DNA from: RYN-133 sp036497285
GTDB taxonomy: Bacteria > Actinomycetota > Actinomycetes > Mycobacteriales > Jatrophihabitantaceae
Reading direction: 5' to 3'
Assembly: GCA_036497285.1 (NCBI GenBank)
Contig: DASXJR010000121.1
Coordinates: forward strand, 12,088-76,087
DNA length: 64,000 nt
Numbering within the stretch: position 1 is the stretch's first letter; each line of letters begins with the position of its first letter. Below, piece after piece: positions 54,804-62,879 of the stretch. Below the pieces are notes generated by a model, which saw nothing but the letters and a program-made list of their open reading frames with translations, ran no database searches and had not been told where the DNA came from. A program made the position numbers and the translations under genes.

Positions 54804-55642
54804 GCGACGAGGTTGTGCTCTACGAGGTTCGCGGTTCGACCGCGCTGGTGACCATGAACCGTCCCGACTACCGCAATGCGCAGAACTCGGCCATGACCTA
54901 CGCGCTCGACCGCGCGTTCCAACGCGCCGTCGACGACGACGACGTCAAGACCATCGTGCTTGCCGGCGCGGGCAAGCACTTCTCGGCCGGGCACGACATC
55001 GGTACGCCGGGGCGCGACGTCGACGTCCACTACGACAACGCCGCAACCATCTGGTGGGATCACGTGGGTCGCGACGGCGGCGATCTGCGCTACGCGCGCG
55101 AACTCGAGGTGTACCTCGGAATGTGTCGCCGGTGGCGCGAGATCCCGAAACCGCTGATCGCGATGATCCAGGGCGCGTGCATCGCCGGCGGGCTGATGCT
55201 CTCGTTCGTGTGCGATTTGATCGTCGCCGCGGACGACGCGTTCTTCGGCGATCCGGTGGTACGCATGGGGATTCCGGGCGTCGAGTACTTCGCGCACCCG
55301 TGGGTGCTCGGTTCGCGCGCGGCCAAGGAGATCCTGTTCACCGGCAACCGGTTCACCGCGAAGCGCGCTTACGAGTGGGGCATGGTGAACCGCGTCGTCG
55401 CGCGTGCCGAGCTGGAGACGGAGACCTTGGCGCTCGCTGCCCGCATCGGCGAGATGCCGCGGTTCGGGCTGGCGCTCGCCAAACGCGCGGTCAATCAGTG
55501 CGAGGACGCGATGGGCATGCGCAACGGCATGGATTCGGTGTTCGGCCTGCACCACTTCGCCCACGCGCACAACGCCGAGGTGGGGACCGATTCGCTCGGC
55601 GGCATGGACGCGAAGTCGATGAAGGCCAACAGTGGATCTTGA
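54800..55642 (+). CDS. Crotonase-family protein lacking both canonical catalytic glutamates
   Basis: The 280-residue crotonase has LVTMNRPDYRNAQNSAMTY, the oxyanion residues HFSAGHDIG and CIAGGLMLSFVCDLIVAADD. Alignment by eye with enoyl-CoA hydratase puts Met where Glu144 should be (GGLMLSFVCD) and Val where Glu164 should be (GDPVVRMGIPG), so it may not be a hydratase. It sits between fadD3 and fadE31, where M. tuberculosis has no gene, and overlaps both by 4 and 11 bp. A role in C/D ring breakdown is inferred. Confidence 0.85.
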   Translation: MSDEVVLYEVRGSTALVTMNRPDYRNAQNSAMTYALDRAFQRAVDDDDVKTIVLAGAGKHFSAGHDIGTPGRDVDVHYDNAATIWWDHVGRDGGDLRYARELEVYLGMCRRWREIPKPLIAMIQGACIAGGLMLSFVCDLIVAADDAFFGDPVVRMGIPGVEYFAHPWVLGSRAAKEILFTGNRFTAKRAYEWGMVNRVVARAELETETLALAARIGEMPRFGLALAKRAVNQCEDAMGMRNGMDSVFGLHHFAHAHNAEVGTDSLGGMDAKSMKANSGS

Positions 55643-56747
55643 TCTCTCGGCGGACACCCTCGCCTTCCGCGACGAGGTGCGCTCGTTCCTGCAGGCGAAC
55701 GTCCGTCCGCTGCCGTCCGTGGACACGCCCGAAGGATTCGAGGCGCATCGCGAATGGGAGCACATGCTCGCCGATGCGCGGCTGTCGGTGGTGTCGTGGC
55801 CGTCGGGGTTCGGCGGGCGCGACGCGTCTCTGGAGCAATGGGTGGTCTTCGAGGCGGAGTACTACCGCGCGCAGGCGCCGCTGCGGGTGAGCCAGAACGG
55901 GATCTTCCTGCTCGCGCCGACCATGTTCGCGCACGCCACGGCCGAGCAGCTGGAGCGGCTCATGCCAGCGATGGCACGCGCCGATGACATCTGGGCGCAG
56001 GCCTGGTCGGAGCCCGAGGCGGGCAGCGACCTCGCCGGCATCAAATCGCGAGCCGTGCGTACCGACGGTGGCTGGCTGCTGTCCGGACAGAAGACGTGGT
56101 CGACGCGCGCTACGTACGCCGATCGCGGGTTCGGATTGTTCCGCACCGATCCCGACGCCGAACGCCACCGCGGGCTGACGTACTTCCTGTTCGACCTGCA
56201 CGCGGACGGTGTTTCGGTCCGCGGCATACCCCAGCTGGACGGCGAACCAGGCTTCGCCGAGATCTTCCTGGACGACGTCCTCGTGCCGGACGAGGACGTG
56301 CTGGGCGGCGTCGGCGAAGGCTGGCGGGTCGCGATGTCGACCGCGAGCAACGAGCGAGGACTCTCACTGCGCTCCCCCGGCCGGTACCTTGCCGCGGCAG
56401 ACCGACTGGTCGACCTGTCTCGTGACTTCACCGACTCGGCGCTGACCGACCGGGTGGTCGATGCATGGATCGCTGCCCGCGCGTACGAACTGCACACCTG
56501 GGCGACGGTCACGCGACTCGAGGCCGGCGGCGCGCTCGGCGCGGAGTCGAGTGCGGGCAAGCTGTTCTGGTCACAGCTGGACATCGCGCTGCACGAGACC
56601 GCACTCGACCTGAAGGGCGCACACGGCGAGGTGGCCGACGATTGGACTGCGGGCTACCTGTTCTCGCTCGCCGGTCCGATCTATGCCGGCACGAACGAGA
56701 TCCAGCGCAATGTGGTCGCCGAGAGATTGCTGGGCCTGCCCCGATGA
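55632..56747 (+). CDS. fadE31: Acyl-CoA dehydrogenase FadE31
   Basis: The 371-residue dehydrogenase has QAWSEPEAGSDLAGIKSRAV, LSGQKTWSTRATYADRGFGL and the end IYAGTNEIQRNVVAERLLGL. In M. tuberculosis FadE31 forms heteromers with FadE32 and FadE33. GTG 55632 lies 11 bp inside the crotonase gene. Its stop lies at the edge of the 61-bp palindrome. Confidence 0.85.
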   Translation: MDLDLSADTLAFRDEVRSFLQANVRPLPSVDTPEGFEAHREWEHMLADARLSVVSWPSGFGGRDASLEQWVVFEAEYYRAQAPLRVSQNGIFLLAPTMFAHATAEQLERLMPAMARADDIWAQAWSEPEAGSDLAGIKSRAVRTDGGWLLSGQKTWSTRATYADRGFGLFRTDPDAERHRGLTYFLFDLHADGVSVRGIPQLDGEPGFAEIFLDDVLVPDEDVLGGVGEGWRVAMSTASNERGLSLRSPGRYLAAADRLVDLSRDFTDSALTDRVVDAWIAARAYELHTWATVTRLEAGGALGAESSAGKLFWSQLDIALHETALDLKGAHGEVADDWTAGYLFSLAGPIYAGTNEIQRNVVAERLLGLPR

Positions 56748-56806
56748 CCGTCTTGGCCCTCCAGCAGGGTCTCCACCGGCGTGTCGCCCTGCTGGGAGGC
56801 CAAGCC
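56746..56806. repeat. 61-bp interspersed palindromic repeat, copy B
   Basis: It starts at the last two bases of fadE31 and ends 2 bp before fadE32. CTTGGCC-CTCC-AGCAGGG pairs with CCCTGCT-GGGA-GGCCAAG. Read on the opposite strand it is 49/61 identical to copy A (48503-48563). The GGGAGG near its 3' arm could be the fadE32 ribosome site, so folding could tune fadE32 translation. Confidence 0.8.
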
Positions 56807-56808
56807 CG

Positions 56809-57711
56809 ATGAGGTTCTCGGAGTCGCGGGAGCAGCGGGAGTTCGCGAACTCGCTGGCCGACCTGCTCGGTTCGGCGGACGTGCCGTCGATCGCCCGGGC
56901 CTGGGCCGGCGGCGATTTCGCACCCGGCCGGAAATTGTGGGCGCGGCTGGCCGACCTCGGCGTGCTCGCATTGGGCGATCCCACGGTCGGCGCTACGCCG
57001 GTCGATCTCGTGCTGGCTTTCGAGCAACTCGGCCGGTTCGCAGTGCCGGGCCCGTACGTCGAAGCAGTCGCGGTGCTGCCCGCCCTCGGTGTCGCCGACG
57101 ATGACGCGGTCACGACTCTGGCGGCGCCGCCGGCGGTGCCGTACGCGCTCGACGCGGCGGCGGCCGACGCTGTGTACGTGCTCGACGGCACCACGCTGTC
57201 GAGCGCCGCTGTCGGCACTGCGGTGCCGTCGGTCGACGGTGCTCGGCGGCTGGCCGAGGTCACGGCCGAGGCGGTCGTGACAACGGTCGAGCCCGGCCCG
57301 GCGCTCGACCGTGGCGTGCTGGCGACCGCGGCCCAACTGCTGGGAGCCGGCACCGCGCTGCTCGAGCGATCGATCGACTACGCCAAGCAGCGCACGCAGT
57401 TCGGCAGGCCGATCGGCAGCTTCCAAGCCGTGAAACACCTGCTCGCCGACGCGCATGTGGGCCTCGAGTTCGCCCGTCCTTTGCTGCTCGGCGCTGCGCT
57501 GACGCTCGAACCGCGCGACAGCTCCGCCGCGAAGGTTGCCTGCGCCGACGCCGCCTACCGCGCGGCGCGGACTGCGCTGCAGGTGCACGGCGCGATCGGC
57601 TACACCGCGGAGTACGACCTGTCGCTATGGCTGGTGAAGGTGCGCGCGCTCGTCAACGCGTGGGGCACGTCGCGCGAGCACCGCGACCGGGTGCTGGCGG
57701 CGATCCGGTGA
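56809..57711 (+). CDS. fadE32: Acyl-CoA dehydrogenase FadE32
   Basis: The 300-residue protein is shorter than canonical dehydrogenases: the mid-domain is compressed and the C-terminal helical domain (SIDYAKQRTQFGRPIGSFQA, ALQVHGAIGYTAEYDLSLWL) retains the family signature. The short length suits a subunit of an alpha2-beta2 FadE31-FadE32 enzyme. ATG 56809 lies just after the repeat element. The stop overlaps the next start (GTGA). Confidence 0.85.
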   Translation: MRFSESREQREFANSLADLLGSADVPSIARAWAGGDFAPGRKLWARLADLGVLALGDPTVGATPVDLVLAFEQLGRFAVPGPYVEAVAVLPALGVADDDAVTTLAAPPAVPYALDAAAADAVYVLDGTTLSSAAVGTAVPSVDGARRLAEVTAEAVVTTVEPGPALDRGVLATAAQLLGAGTALLERSIDYAKQRTQFGRPIGSFQAVKHLLADAHVGLEFARPLLLGAALTLEPRDSSAAKVACADAAYRAARTALQVHGAIGYTAEYDLSLWLVKVRALVNAWGTSREHRDRVLAAIR

Positions 57712-58631
57712 AGGAACTGCGCGACGCGGTGCGCGCGCTGCTGACGAAGCGGTCGGACCCGCGCAGGGGCTTCGACGCCGAGCTGTGGGGTGTGCTGTGC
57801 GAGCAGATCGGGGTGGCCGCGCTCGCGATCCCGGAGCGGTACGGCGGGGCCGGCGCCTCCCTCGCCGAGACGCATGTCGTGATGGCCGAACTCGGTCGTG
57901 CGCTCACACCGGCGCCGTTGCTGTCGAGCACCTACGCCGCGCAGCTGTTGCTCGCGTTGGGCAACGACGAGACGAACGAGCGGCTGTTGCCGCGCATCGC
58001 GTCCGGCGCGATCGCCACGGTCGCCGAACTCGATGCGGACGGGACGGCGCGGTACGTGCTCGACGGCGACCTTGCCGAGATCGTGCTGGTGAGCGACGGA
58101 TTCAGCGTGTACGAGGCGGCGTCGGTCGAGGTGACGCCGACGCCTGCGATGGATCGGACCCGTCGACTGGCCAAGCTGACGGCGCAGTTCGGCACGGCAC
58201 TCGGTGCCGCGGACGCCGTCGAAGTTGCCCGCGACCACGCCGCGGTCGCGTTGACCGCCGAGCAGGTCGGTGCGGCCGAGCGCATCCTCGAGCTGACCGT
58301 GCAGTACAGCAAGGACCGGGTCCAGTTCGGCCGTCCGATCGGAAGCTTCCAGGCGCTCAAGCACCGCATGGCCGATCTGCATGTGCTGGTCGAGTCGGCG
58401 CGCTCGGCATCATGGGGCGCGGTCGAGGGCACCGTCGCGCCGTCGGCGGCCAAGGCCTACTGCAGCGATGCGTTCCTGACCGTGGCCGGCGAGTGCATCC
58501 AGCTGCACGGTGGCATCGCGATCACCTGGGAGCACGACGCGCACCTGTACTTCAAGCGCGCGCACGGCAGCGCGCAACTGTTCGGCTCGCCGGACGAGCA
58601 CATCCGGCGCCTCGAGGAGGTGATCCTGTAA
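57708..58631 (+). CDS. fadE33: Acyl-CoA dehydrogenase FadE33
   Basis: The 307-residue protein resembles FadE32 in length and layout (LTVQYSKDRVQFGRPIGSFQ, IQLHGGIAITWEHDAHLYFK, RAHGSAQLFG). FadE33 pairs with FadE31 in mycobacteria. GTG 57708 overlaps the FadE32 stop by 3 bp. The following SnoaL gene starts directly after its stop. Confidence 0.85.
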   Translation: MKELRDAVRALLTKRSDPRRGFDAELWGVLCEQIGVAALAIPERYGGAGASLAETHVVMAELGRALTPAPLLSSTYAAQLLLALGNDETNERLLPRIASGAIATVAELDADGTARYVLDGDLAEIVLVSDGFSVYEAASVEVTPTPAMDRTRRLAKLTAQFGTALGAADAVEVARDHAAVALTAEQVGAAERILELTVQYSKDRVQFGRPIGSFQALKHRMADLHVLVESARSASWGAVEGTVAPSAAKAYCSDAFLTVAGECIQLHGGIAITWEHDAHLYFKRAHGSAQLFGSPDEHIRRLEEVIL

Positions 58632-59051
58632 GTGGATCTGCAGGAACTGTCCGACCGGCAGGAGATATCCGATCTGTTGACGGCCTACAGCTACGCGGTC
58701 GACTTCCACCGCTGGGACGACCTCGACGCGGTCTTCACGGCGGACGCGACGCTCGACCTGACTGCGACCGGTGGCGAATCAGGTGACATCGCGACGATGA
58801 AGCCCTGGCTGGCCAAGACGCTCGGGATCTTCGCCGGCCACCAGCACCTGGTGGCCACGAGCAAGATCGAACTCGACGGCGACCGCGCGAGTGTCAAGAC
58901 GATCTGCCACAACCCGATGTACCTCGAGCGCGACGGCGCACAGCACGTCCTGTTCGTCGGGCTCTGGTATGTCGACGAACTTGTCCGGACGTCCGACGGC
59001 TGGCGGATCGCAGCGCGCCGGCAGGAGAAGGGCTACCTGCACGGGCTCTGA
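58632..59051 (+). CDS. NTF2-like / SnoaL-like small protein
   Basis: The 139-residue protein has the cone-fold pattern of NTF2/SnoaL proteins: ISDLLTAYSYAVDFHRWDDL, AVFTADATLDLT, LVATSKIELDGDRASVKTIC and SDGWRIAARRQEKGYL. Dehydratases, isomerases and binding proteins share this fold. It occupies the position of aspB-nat in the M. tuberculosis order and is co-directional with fadE33, so a role in the same pathway is plausible but unproven. Confidence 0.8.
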   Translation: MDLQELSDRQEISDLLTAYSYAVDFHRWDDLDAVFTADATLDLTATGGESGDIATMKPWLAKTLGIFAGHQHLVATSKIELDGDRASVKTICHNPMYLERDGAQHVLFVGLWYVDELVRTSDGWRIAARRQEKGYLHGL

Positions 59052-59077
59052 CCGGGCCCCGAAACCACTTGATTGCG

Positions 59078-59125
59078 AACTTTTGGCGGCGTGCCGTCAT
59101 ATCCGACGGCACGCCGCCAAAAGTT
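59078..59125. terminator. Perfect 21-bp hairpin between convergent operons
   Basis: Left arm 59078-59098 and right arm 59105-59125 are perfect complements (AACTTTTGGC...; loop ATATCC). The stem foot is A/T-rich on both sides, which suits a bidirectional terminator between the SnoaL gene and hsaB. Confidence 0.9.
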
Positions 59126-59139
59126 GGTTGATCGGCAGG

Positions 59140-59679
59140 TCAGAACCAGTCGTCGGCGCGGGACCAGGTGATCAGGTTGTCGAGGATTCCCGGGGTCGGC
59201 TCCGCGGGTTCGGTGACGGTGTACGCGCCGCGGTAGAACAGCAGCGGACGGCCGTCCGCCGGGTCACCGAGCGCCTGCACCCGCCCGACCACGATCCAGT
59301 GATCGCCACCGTCGACCACCGACTCGACGGTGCAGTCGACCCATGTGACCACTCCCCGCAGCAGCGGTGCTCCGGACGGCGCGGGTTGCCATTCGATCGA
59401 AGCGAACTTGTCCGCGCCGGCCTTGCCGAACACCGCGCTCACGTCGCGCTGGTCGTGCGCCAGGACGTTGACGCAGAACGCGCCGGACTGCTCGATCAGC
59501 GGCCACGTGCGCGCCGACTTGCCCGGACAGAAGAGCACGAGCGGCGGGTCCAGCGACAACGCGGCAAAGGACTGGCACGCGAAGCCGACCGGTTCGGCCT
59601 CGGCGGTGACGGCGGCGATGACCGTGACGCCGGTGCAGAAATGCCCCAACGCGCGACGAAAATCTCCCGCGTCGATCAT
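59140..59679 (-). CDS. hsaB: Flavin reductase HsaB
   Basis: The 179-residue flavin reductase has FRRALGHFCTGVTVIAAVTA, VGFACQSFAALSLDPPLVLF and WIVVGRVQALGDP. In the HsaAB monooxygenase it supplies reduced flavin to HsaA, which hydroxylates 3-HSA to 3,4-DHSA. It overlaps hsaC by 4 bp at the end of the hsa operon. Confidence 0.93.
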   Translation of the reverse strand: MIDAGDFRRALGHFCTGVTVIAAVTAEAEPVGFACQSFAALSLDPPLVLFCPGKSARTWPLIEQSGAFCVNVLAHDQRDVSAVFGKAGADKFASIEWQPAPSGAPLLRGVVTWVDCTVESVVDGGDHWIVVGRVQALGDPADGRPLLFYRGAYTVTEPAEPTPGILDNLITWSRADDWF

Positions 59680-60584
59680 TTGGCGTAATGCGCGCCGAGC
59701 GTGAAGTCATGGCCCCACAGGCTGACCGCGGTGCTCTCCCGCGCGACCCATGACTGGTCGTCGACCTGACGCCCCTCGCAGCCGTACTCGACGTCGAAGC
59801 CGCCCGGCGTCTTCATGTAGAACGACAGCATCAGGTCGTTGACGTGCCGGCCCAGGGTGGCCGACATCGGCACCTTGCGGCGCAACGCGCGGTCGTGGCA
59901 CAGCCCGACGTCGTCCGCGCTCTCGACCTCGAGCATCAGGTGCACGATTCCGGACGGTGTCGGCATCGGCAGGAACGCCAGGCTGTGGTGGCGCGGGTTG
60001 CAGCCGAAGAAACGCAGCCACGCGGGCGCGCCGTCGGCAGGGCGCCCGACCAGCTGCGGCGGCAACCGCATCGAGTCGCGCAGCCGGAAACCGAGCACGT
60101 CCCGGTAGAACGCCAGCGCGGCCTCGTCGTTCGTGGTCGACAGCACAACATGTCCCAACCCCTGCTCGCCGGTCACAAACCTGTGTCCGTACGGGCTCAC
60201 GACCCGGCGGTGCTGCAGCGCGACCCCATGGAACACCTCGAGCACGTTGCCGGACGGGTCTTCGAAACTGATGAGCTCGACGACGCGGCGATCGGCCAGC
60301 TCCTCGGCCGTGCCTTCCTTGTACGGGACGCCGGCCGTGTCCAGGCGGGCCCGGACGTCCTGTAGCTCGCCAGCGTTCGCGGTCTCCCAGCCGCTCGCGA
60401 CGAGGCGGTCCGACGGGCCGGGCACGATCACCAGCCGGGCGGGGAAGTCGTCCATCCGCAGGTACAGCGCGCCATCGGTCGGGCCGCTGCCTTCGACCAT
60501 GCCGAGCACCTTGAGCGCGTACTCCCGCCACGCCTCGACGTCGGTCGCCTCGATGCGCAGGTATCCGAGCGATTGGAACGTCAC
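59676..60584 (-). CDS. hsaC: 3,4-DHSA extradiol dioxygenase HsaC
   Basis: The 302-residue type I extradiol dioxygenase has iron ligands at His145 (GLGHVVLST), His215 (GIVHLMLEV) and Glu266 (FDVEYGCEG), with the C-terminal domain holding the active site as in HsaC. It cleaves the catechol of 3,4-DHSA between C4 and C5, producing 4,9-DSHA. It overlaps hsaB by 4 bp. Confidence 0.95.
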   Translation of the reverse strand: MTFQSLGYLRIEATDVEAWREYALKVLGMVEGSGPTDGALYLRMDDFPARLVIVPGPSDRLVASGWETANAGELQDVRARLDTAGVPYKEGTAEELADRRVVELISFEDPSGNVLEVFHGVALQHRRVVSPYGHRFVTGEQGLGHVVLSTTNDEAALAFYRDVLGFRLRDSMRLPPQLVGRPADGAPAWLRFFGCNPRHHSLAFLPMPTPSGIVHLMLEVESADDVGLCHDRALRRKVPMSATLGRHVNDLMLSFYMKTPGGFDVEYGCEGRQVDDQSWVARESTAVSLWGHDFTLGAHYAK

Positions 60585-60591
60585 GCGGGGC

Positions 60592-60636
60592 CCCCTCGAA
60601 AGTGCAGAGCGTTCGTTGCGGAGCAGTTTCGAGGGG
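60592..60636. repeat. Inverted repeat between hsaD and hsaC
   Basis: CCCCTCGAAA (60592-60601) and TTTCGAGGGG (60627-60636) form a 10-bp stem with a 25-nt loop within the 55-bp gap between two co-directional genes. It could tune relative hsaC/hsaB expression by partial termination or RNA processing. Confidence 0.55.
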
Positions 60637-60639
60637 TAT

Positions 60640-61515
60640 TCATGTCGCCGCCAGGAACGAGGCGGTCAGCGCGTTGAACTCGTCGAACTTCTCGAGCATC
60701 GCCCAGTGCCCGCAGCCGCCGAACACGTGCAGCTGCGCGCGCGGGATCAGCTTCAAGGCGGCCAGCGCACCGTCGAGCGGATTGACGCGGTCCTCGCGCC
60801 CCCACACGAGCAACACGCGTTGGCGCAGTTTGTACGCCTCGCGCCACAACATCGCGTCTTCCGGGTCGCGCATGAACGACATGCCCATGGCCTGCATCGA
60901 CGCGAGCGTTTCGGGATCGGCGGCGTGCTCGTACCGCTCGGCCACCAGCTCATCGGTGATCATGGCCGGGTCGAACACCAGCGTCTTCAAGAACTCGGCG
61001 AGCTTGTCCCTGGACGGGCCAGGCGGAGCGGCGAACGCGTACAGCTTCTTGATGCCCTCGGTCGGGTCGGGCGCGAACACGTTGAGTCCCAGCCCGCCCG
61101 GTGCCATCAGGACGAGCCGTCCCGCCTTGCCGGGATGGTTCAGCGCGAGCCGGACGGACGTGCCGCCGCCCAACGAGTTACCGACGCAGTGCGCCCGCGC
61201 AATGCCCAGGTGATCGAGCAACTCGGCGATCGCGTTCGCGCTGAAGGTGAAGAACTGCTCGGGAAACTCGGTCGGCTTGGACGAGCGGCCGAAGCCGGGT
61301 TGGTCGACGGCGAGCACGTGGAACCGATCCGCGAGCGCGCCCAGCGTCCGTCCGAAATTCGACCATGCCGACGCACCGGGACCACCTCCGTGCAGCAGCA
61401 GCACCGTGTCCAGCGCAGCGTCGCCCGCCTCGTGGTAGTGCAGCCGCAGCCCCGACGGCAGCTCCGCGAACAGGCCGTCCGCCACCGAGTGGTCATTTAT
61501 CGCGTGAGTGGTCAT
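60640..61515 (-). CDS. hsaD: 4,9-DSHA meta-cleavage product hydrolase HsaD
   Basis: The 291-residue alpha/beta hydrolase has LLLHGGGPGASAWSNFGRTL, the serine elbow VGNSLGGGTSVRL with Ser114, Asp242 (WGREDRVNP) and His270 (GGCGHWAMLEK). It hydrolyses 4,9-DSHA to HIP and the hydroxyhexadienoate. The first 30 bp of the gene lie inside a nested repeat (ATGACCACT motifs), which is unusual for a coding start. Confidence 0.95.
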   Translation of the reverse strand: MTTHAINDHSVADGLFAELPSGLRLHYHEAGDAALDTVLLLHGGGPGASAWSNFGRTLGALADRFHVLAVDQPGFGRSSKPTEFPEQFFTFSANAIAELLDHLGIARAHCVGNSLGGGTSVRLALNHPGKAGRLVLMAPGGLGLNVFAPDPTEGIKKLYAFAAPPGPSRDKLAEFLKTLVFDPAMITDELVAERYEHAADPETLASMQAMGMSFMRDPEDAMLWREAYKLRQRVLLVWGREDRVNPLDGALAALKLIPRAQLHVFGGCGHWAMLEKFDEFNALTASFLAAT

Positions 61516-61552
61516 TTGTCAGTGACCACTCGGGGCCACAAGTGACCACTCG
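61486..61552. repeat. Nested inverted repeats at the hsaD start
   Basis: Four copies of the AGTGGTCA core are arranged outward-inward: CGAGTGGTCA (61486-61495), GAGTGGTCA (61506-61514), TGACCACTC (61523-61531) and TGACCACTCG (61543-61552). The hsaD ATG is inside the element. Compare the nested element at 25760-25828. Confidence 0.8.
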
Positions 61553-61565
61553 CGGACAGAGGCGG

Positions 61566-62744
61566 TCACAGCCACGCGTCCTGCACCTTCAAGCCGAGCT
61601 CGAACTGGCCGTACATCGACAGCGCCTTCTCCGGATCATTGATCGCGTGCACGCGGCCGGCGTGCGCGTCGCGCCAGAACCGCTGGATCGGCGTGCCGGT
61701 GCGCAGCGCGCGTCCGCCCGCGCTCTCGAACAGCCGGTCGACAGCGGCGATTCCGGCGCCGGTCGCGTTCACCTGGTCGCGGCGTACCCGCACACGCAGC
61801 GGCATCGGGATCTTCTCGCCCTTGACCGCGTAGTCGTACTCCTCCTCGAGGTTGCGCTCGAGCTGCAACACTGCACCGTCGATGCGCGACGCGGCGTCGG
61901 CGATGCGCATCTGATTGAACGAGTCGTCGACAGCCTTGCCACCGGTCGACGCGCGTACCCGCTCCTTGGTCCAGTTCACGTACGCCTCGTACGCGCCCTG
62001 CGCCATGCCGAGCACCGGATTGCTGATCGAGCACGAGAACACGGAGGCGAACGGCAGCCGGTACAGCGGGCCGGTGTTGACAGCCTGGCCGGGTCCGTAG
62101 CAGCGGCCGGTGTCCATGAACGACAGCGTGCGGTACTCGGGGACGAACGCGTCCTTGACGATGATGTCGTTGCTGCCCGTGCCGCGCAGGCCGACGGTGT
62201 CCCACACGTCCTCGATCTCGTAGTCCGCGCGCGGCAGCAGGAAGGTGCGGAAGTCGACCGGTGTGCCTTCGGGCCCCATCACCAGGCCGCCGAGGAAGAT
62301 CCACTGCGCGTGGTCGCATCCGGACGAGAACGACCAGCGGCCGGAGAAGCTGAATCCGTCTTCAGTCGTGGTCGCGCGCCCCATCGGTGCGTAGGAGGAC
62401 GACACGAGCGTGGCCGGGTCGTCGCTCCACACCTCCTGCTGAGCGCGGTCGTCGAAGATGCCGAGCTGCCACGGGTGCACGCCGATCACCGAGGCCACCC
62501 ACCCGGTCGAACCGCACGCACTCGCGATCAGCCGCACCGCGCGGTAGAAGTCGACCGGGGAGGCCTCGAAGCCCGCGTACCGGGTGGGCTGCAGCAGGCG
62601 GAAGACCCCGGTGCTCTGCAGCTGGGCGATCGTCTCGTCCGGGATCCGGCGAAGGTCCTCGGTCGGTTGTGCGCGCTCGCGCAGCGTCGGTAGCAGTTCG
62701 CTGACACCGGCAAGGACTTCGGCAGGGGTGGTGACGCTGCTCAT
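61566..62744 (-). CDS. hsaA: 3-HSA hydroxylase, oxygenase component HsaA
   Basis: The 392-residue acyl-CoA-dehydrogenase-fold flavin monooxygenase reads LQPTRYAGFEASPVDFYRAV, SFSGRWSFSSGCDHAQWIFL, DTVGLRGTGSNDIIV and RFWRDAHAGRVHAIND. It hydroxylates 3-HSA to the catechol 3,4-DHSA with HsaB. ATG 62744 gives the length of mycobacterial HsaA; an upstream in-frame start would run through the KstR-type boxes. It leads the hsa operon. Confidence 0.95.
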   Translation of the reverse strand: MSSVTTPAEVLAGVSELLPTLRERAQPTEDLRRIPDETIAQLQSTGVFRLLQPTRYAGFEASPVDFYRAVRLIASACGSTGWVASVIGVHPWQLGIFDDRAQQEVWSDDPATLVSSSYAPMGRATTTEDGFSFSGRWSFSSGCDHAQWIFLGGLVMGPEGTPVDFRTFLLPRADYEIEDVWDTVGLRGTGSNDIIVKDAFVPEYRTLSFMDTGRCYGPGQAVNTGPLYRLPFASVFSCSISNPVLGMAQGAYEAYVNWTKERVRASTGGKAVDDSFNQMRIADAASRIDGAVLQLERNLEEEYDYAVKGEKIPMPLRVRVRRDQVNATGAGIAAVDRLFESAGGRALRTGTPIQRFWRDAHAGRVHAINDPEKALSMYGQFELGLKVQDAWL

Positions 62745-62755
62745 GCCGCAGAGAC

Positions 62756-62769
62756 TAGAACAAGTTCTT
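62756..62769. promoter_or_regulatory. KstR-type operator (hsaA side)
   Basis: TAGAACAAGTTCTT matches 13 of 14 positions of the KstR consensus TNNAACNNGTTNNA (last base T, not A) and lies 11 nt upstream of the hsaA ATG. KstR is a TetR repressor of the cholesterol regulon released by 3-oxo-cholestenoyl-CoA-type ligands. The kstR gene is not in the window. Confidence 0.8.
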
Positions 62770-62834
62770 ATTGGTGTCGAGACGACAGGACCTGCCGCTC
62801 GCTTGCACCAGAACCGTTCATCAGGCACGCTTTC

Positions 62835-62848
62835 TGTAACAGGTTCTA
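62835..62848. promoter_or_regulatory. KstR-type operator (kshA side)
   Basis: TGTAACAGGTTCTA fully matches the KstR consensus TNNAACNNGTTNNA and lies 31 nt upstream of the kshA ATG. With the hsaA-side box it controls the divergent hsaA/kshA promoter region. Confidence 0.85.
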
Positions 62849-62879
62849 TTTGCCAGGTTGATCAAGTCCAGGAGGGCCG

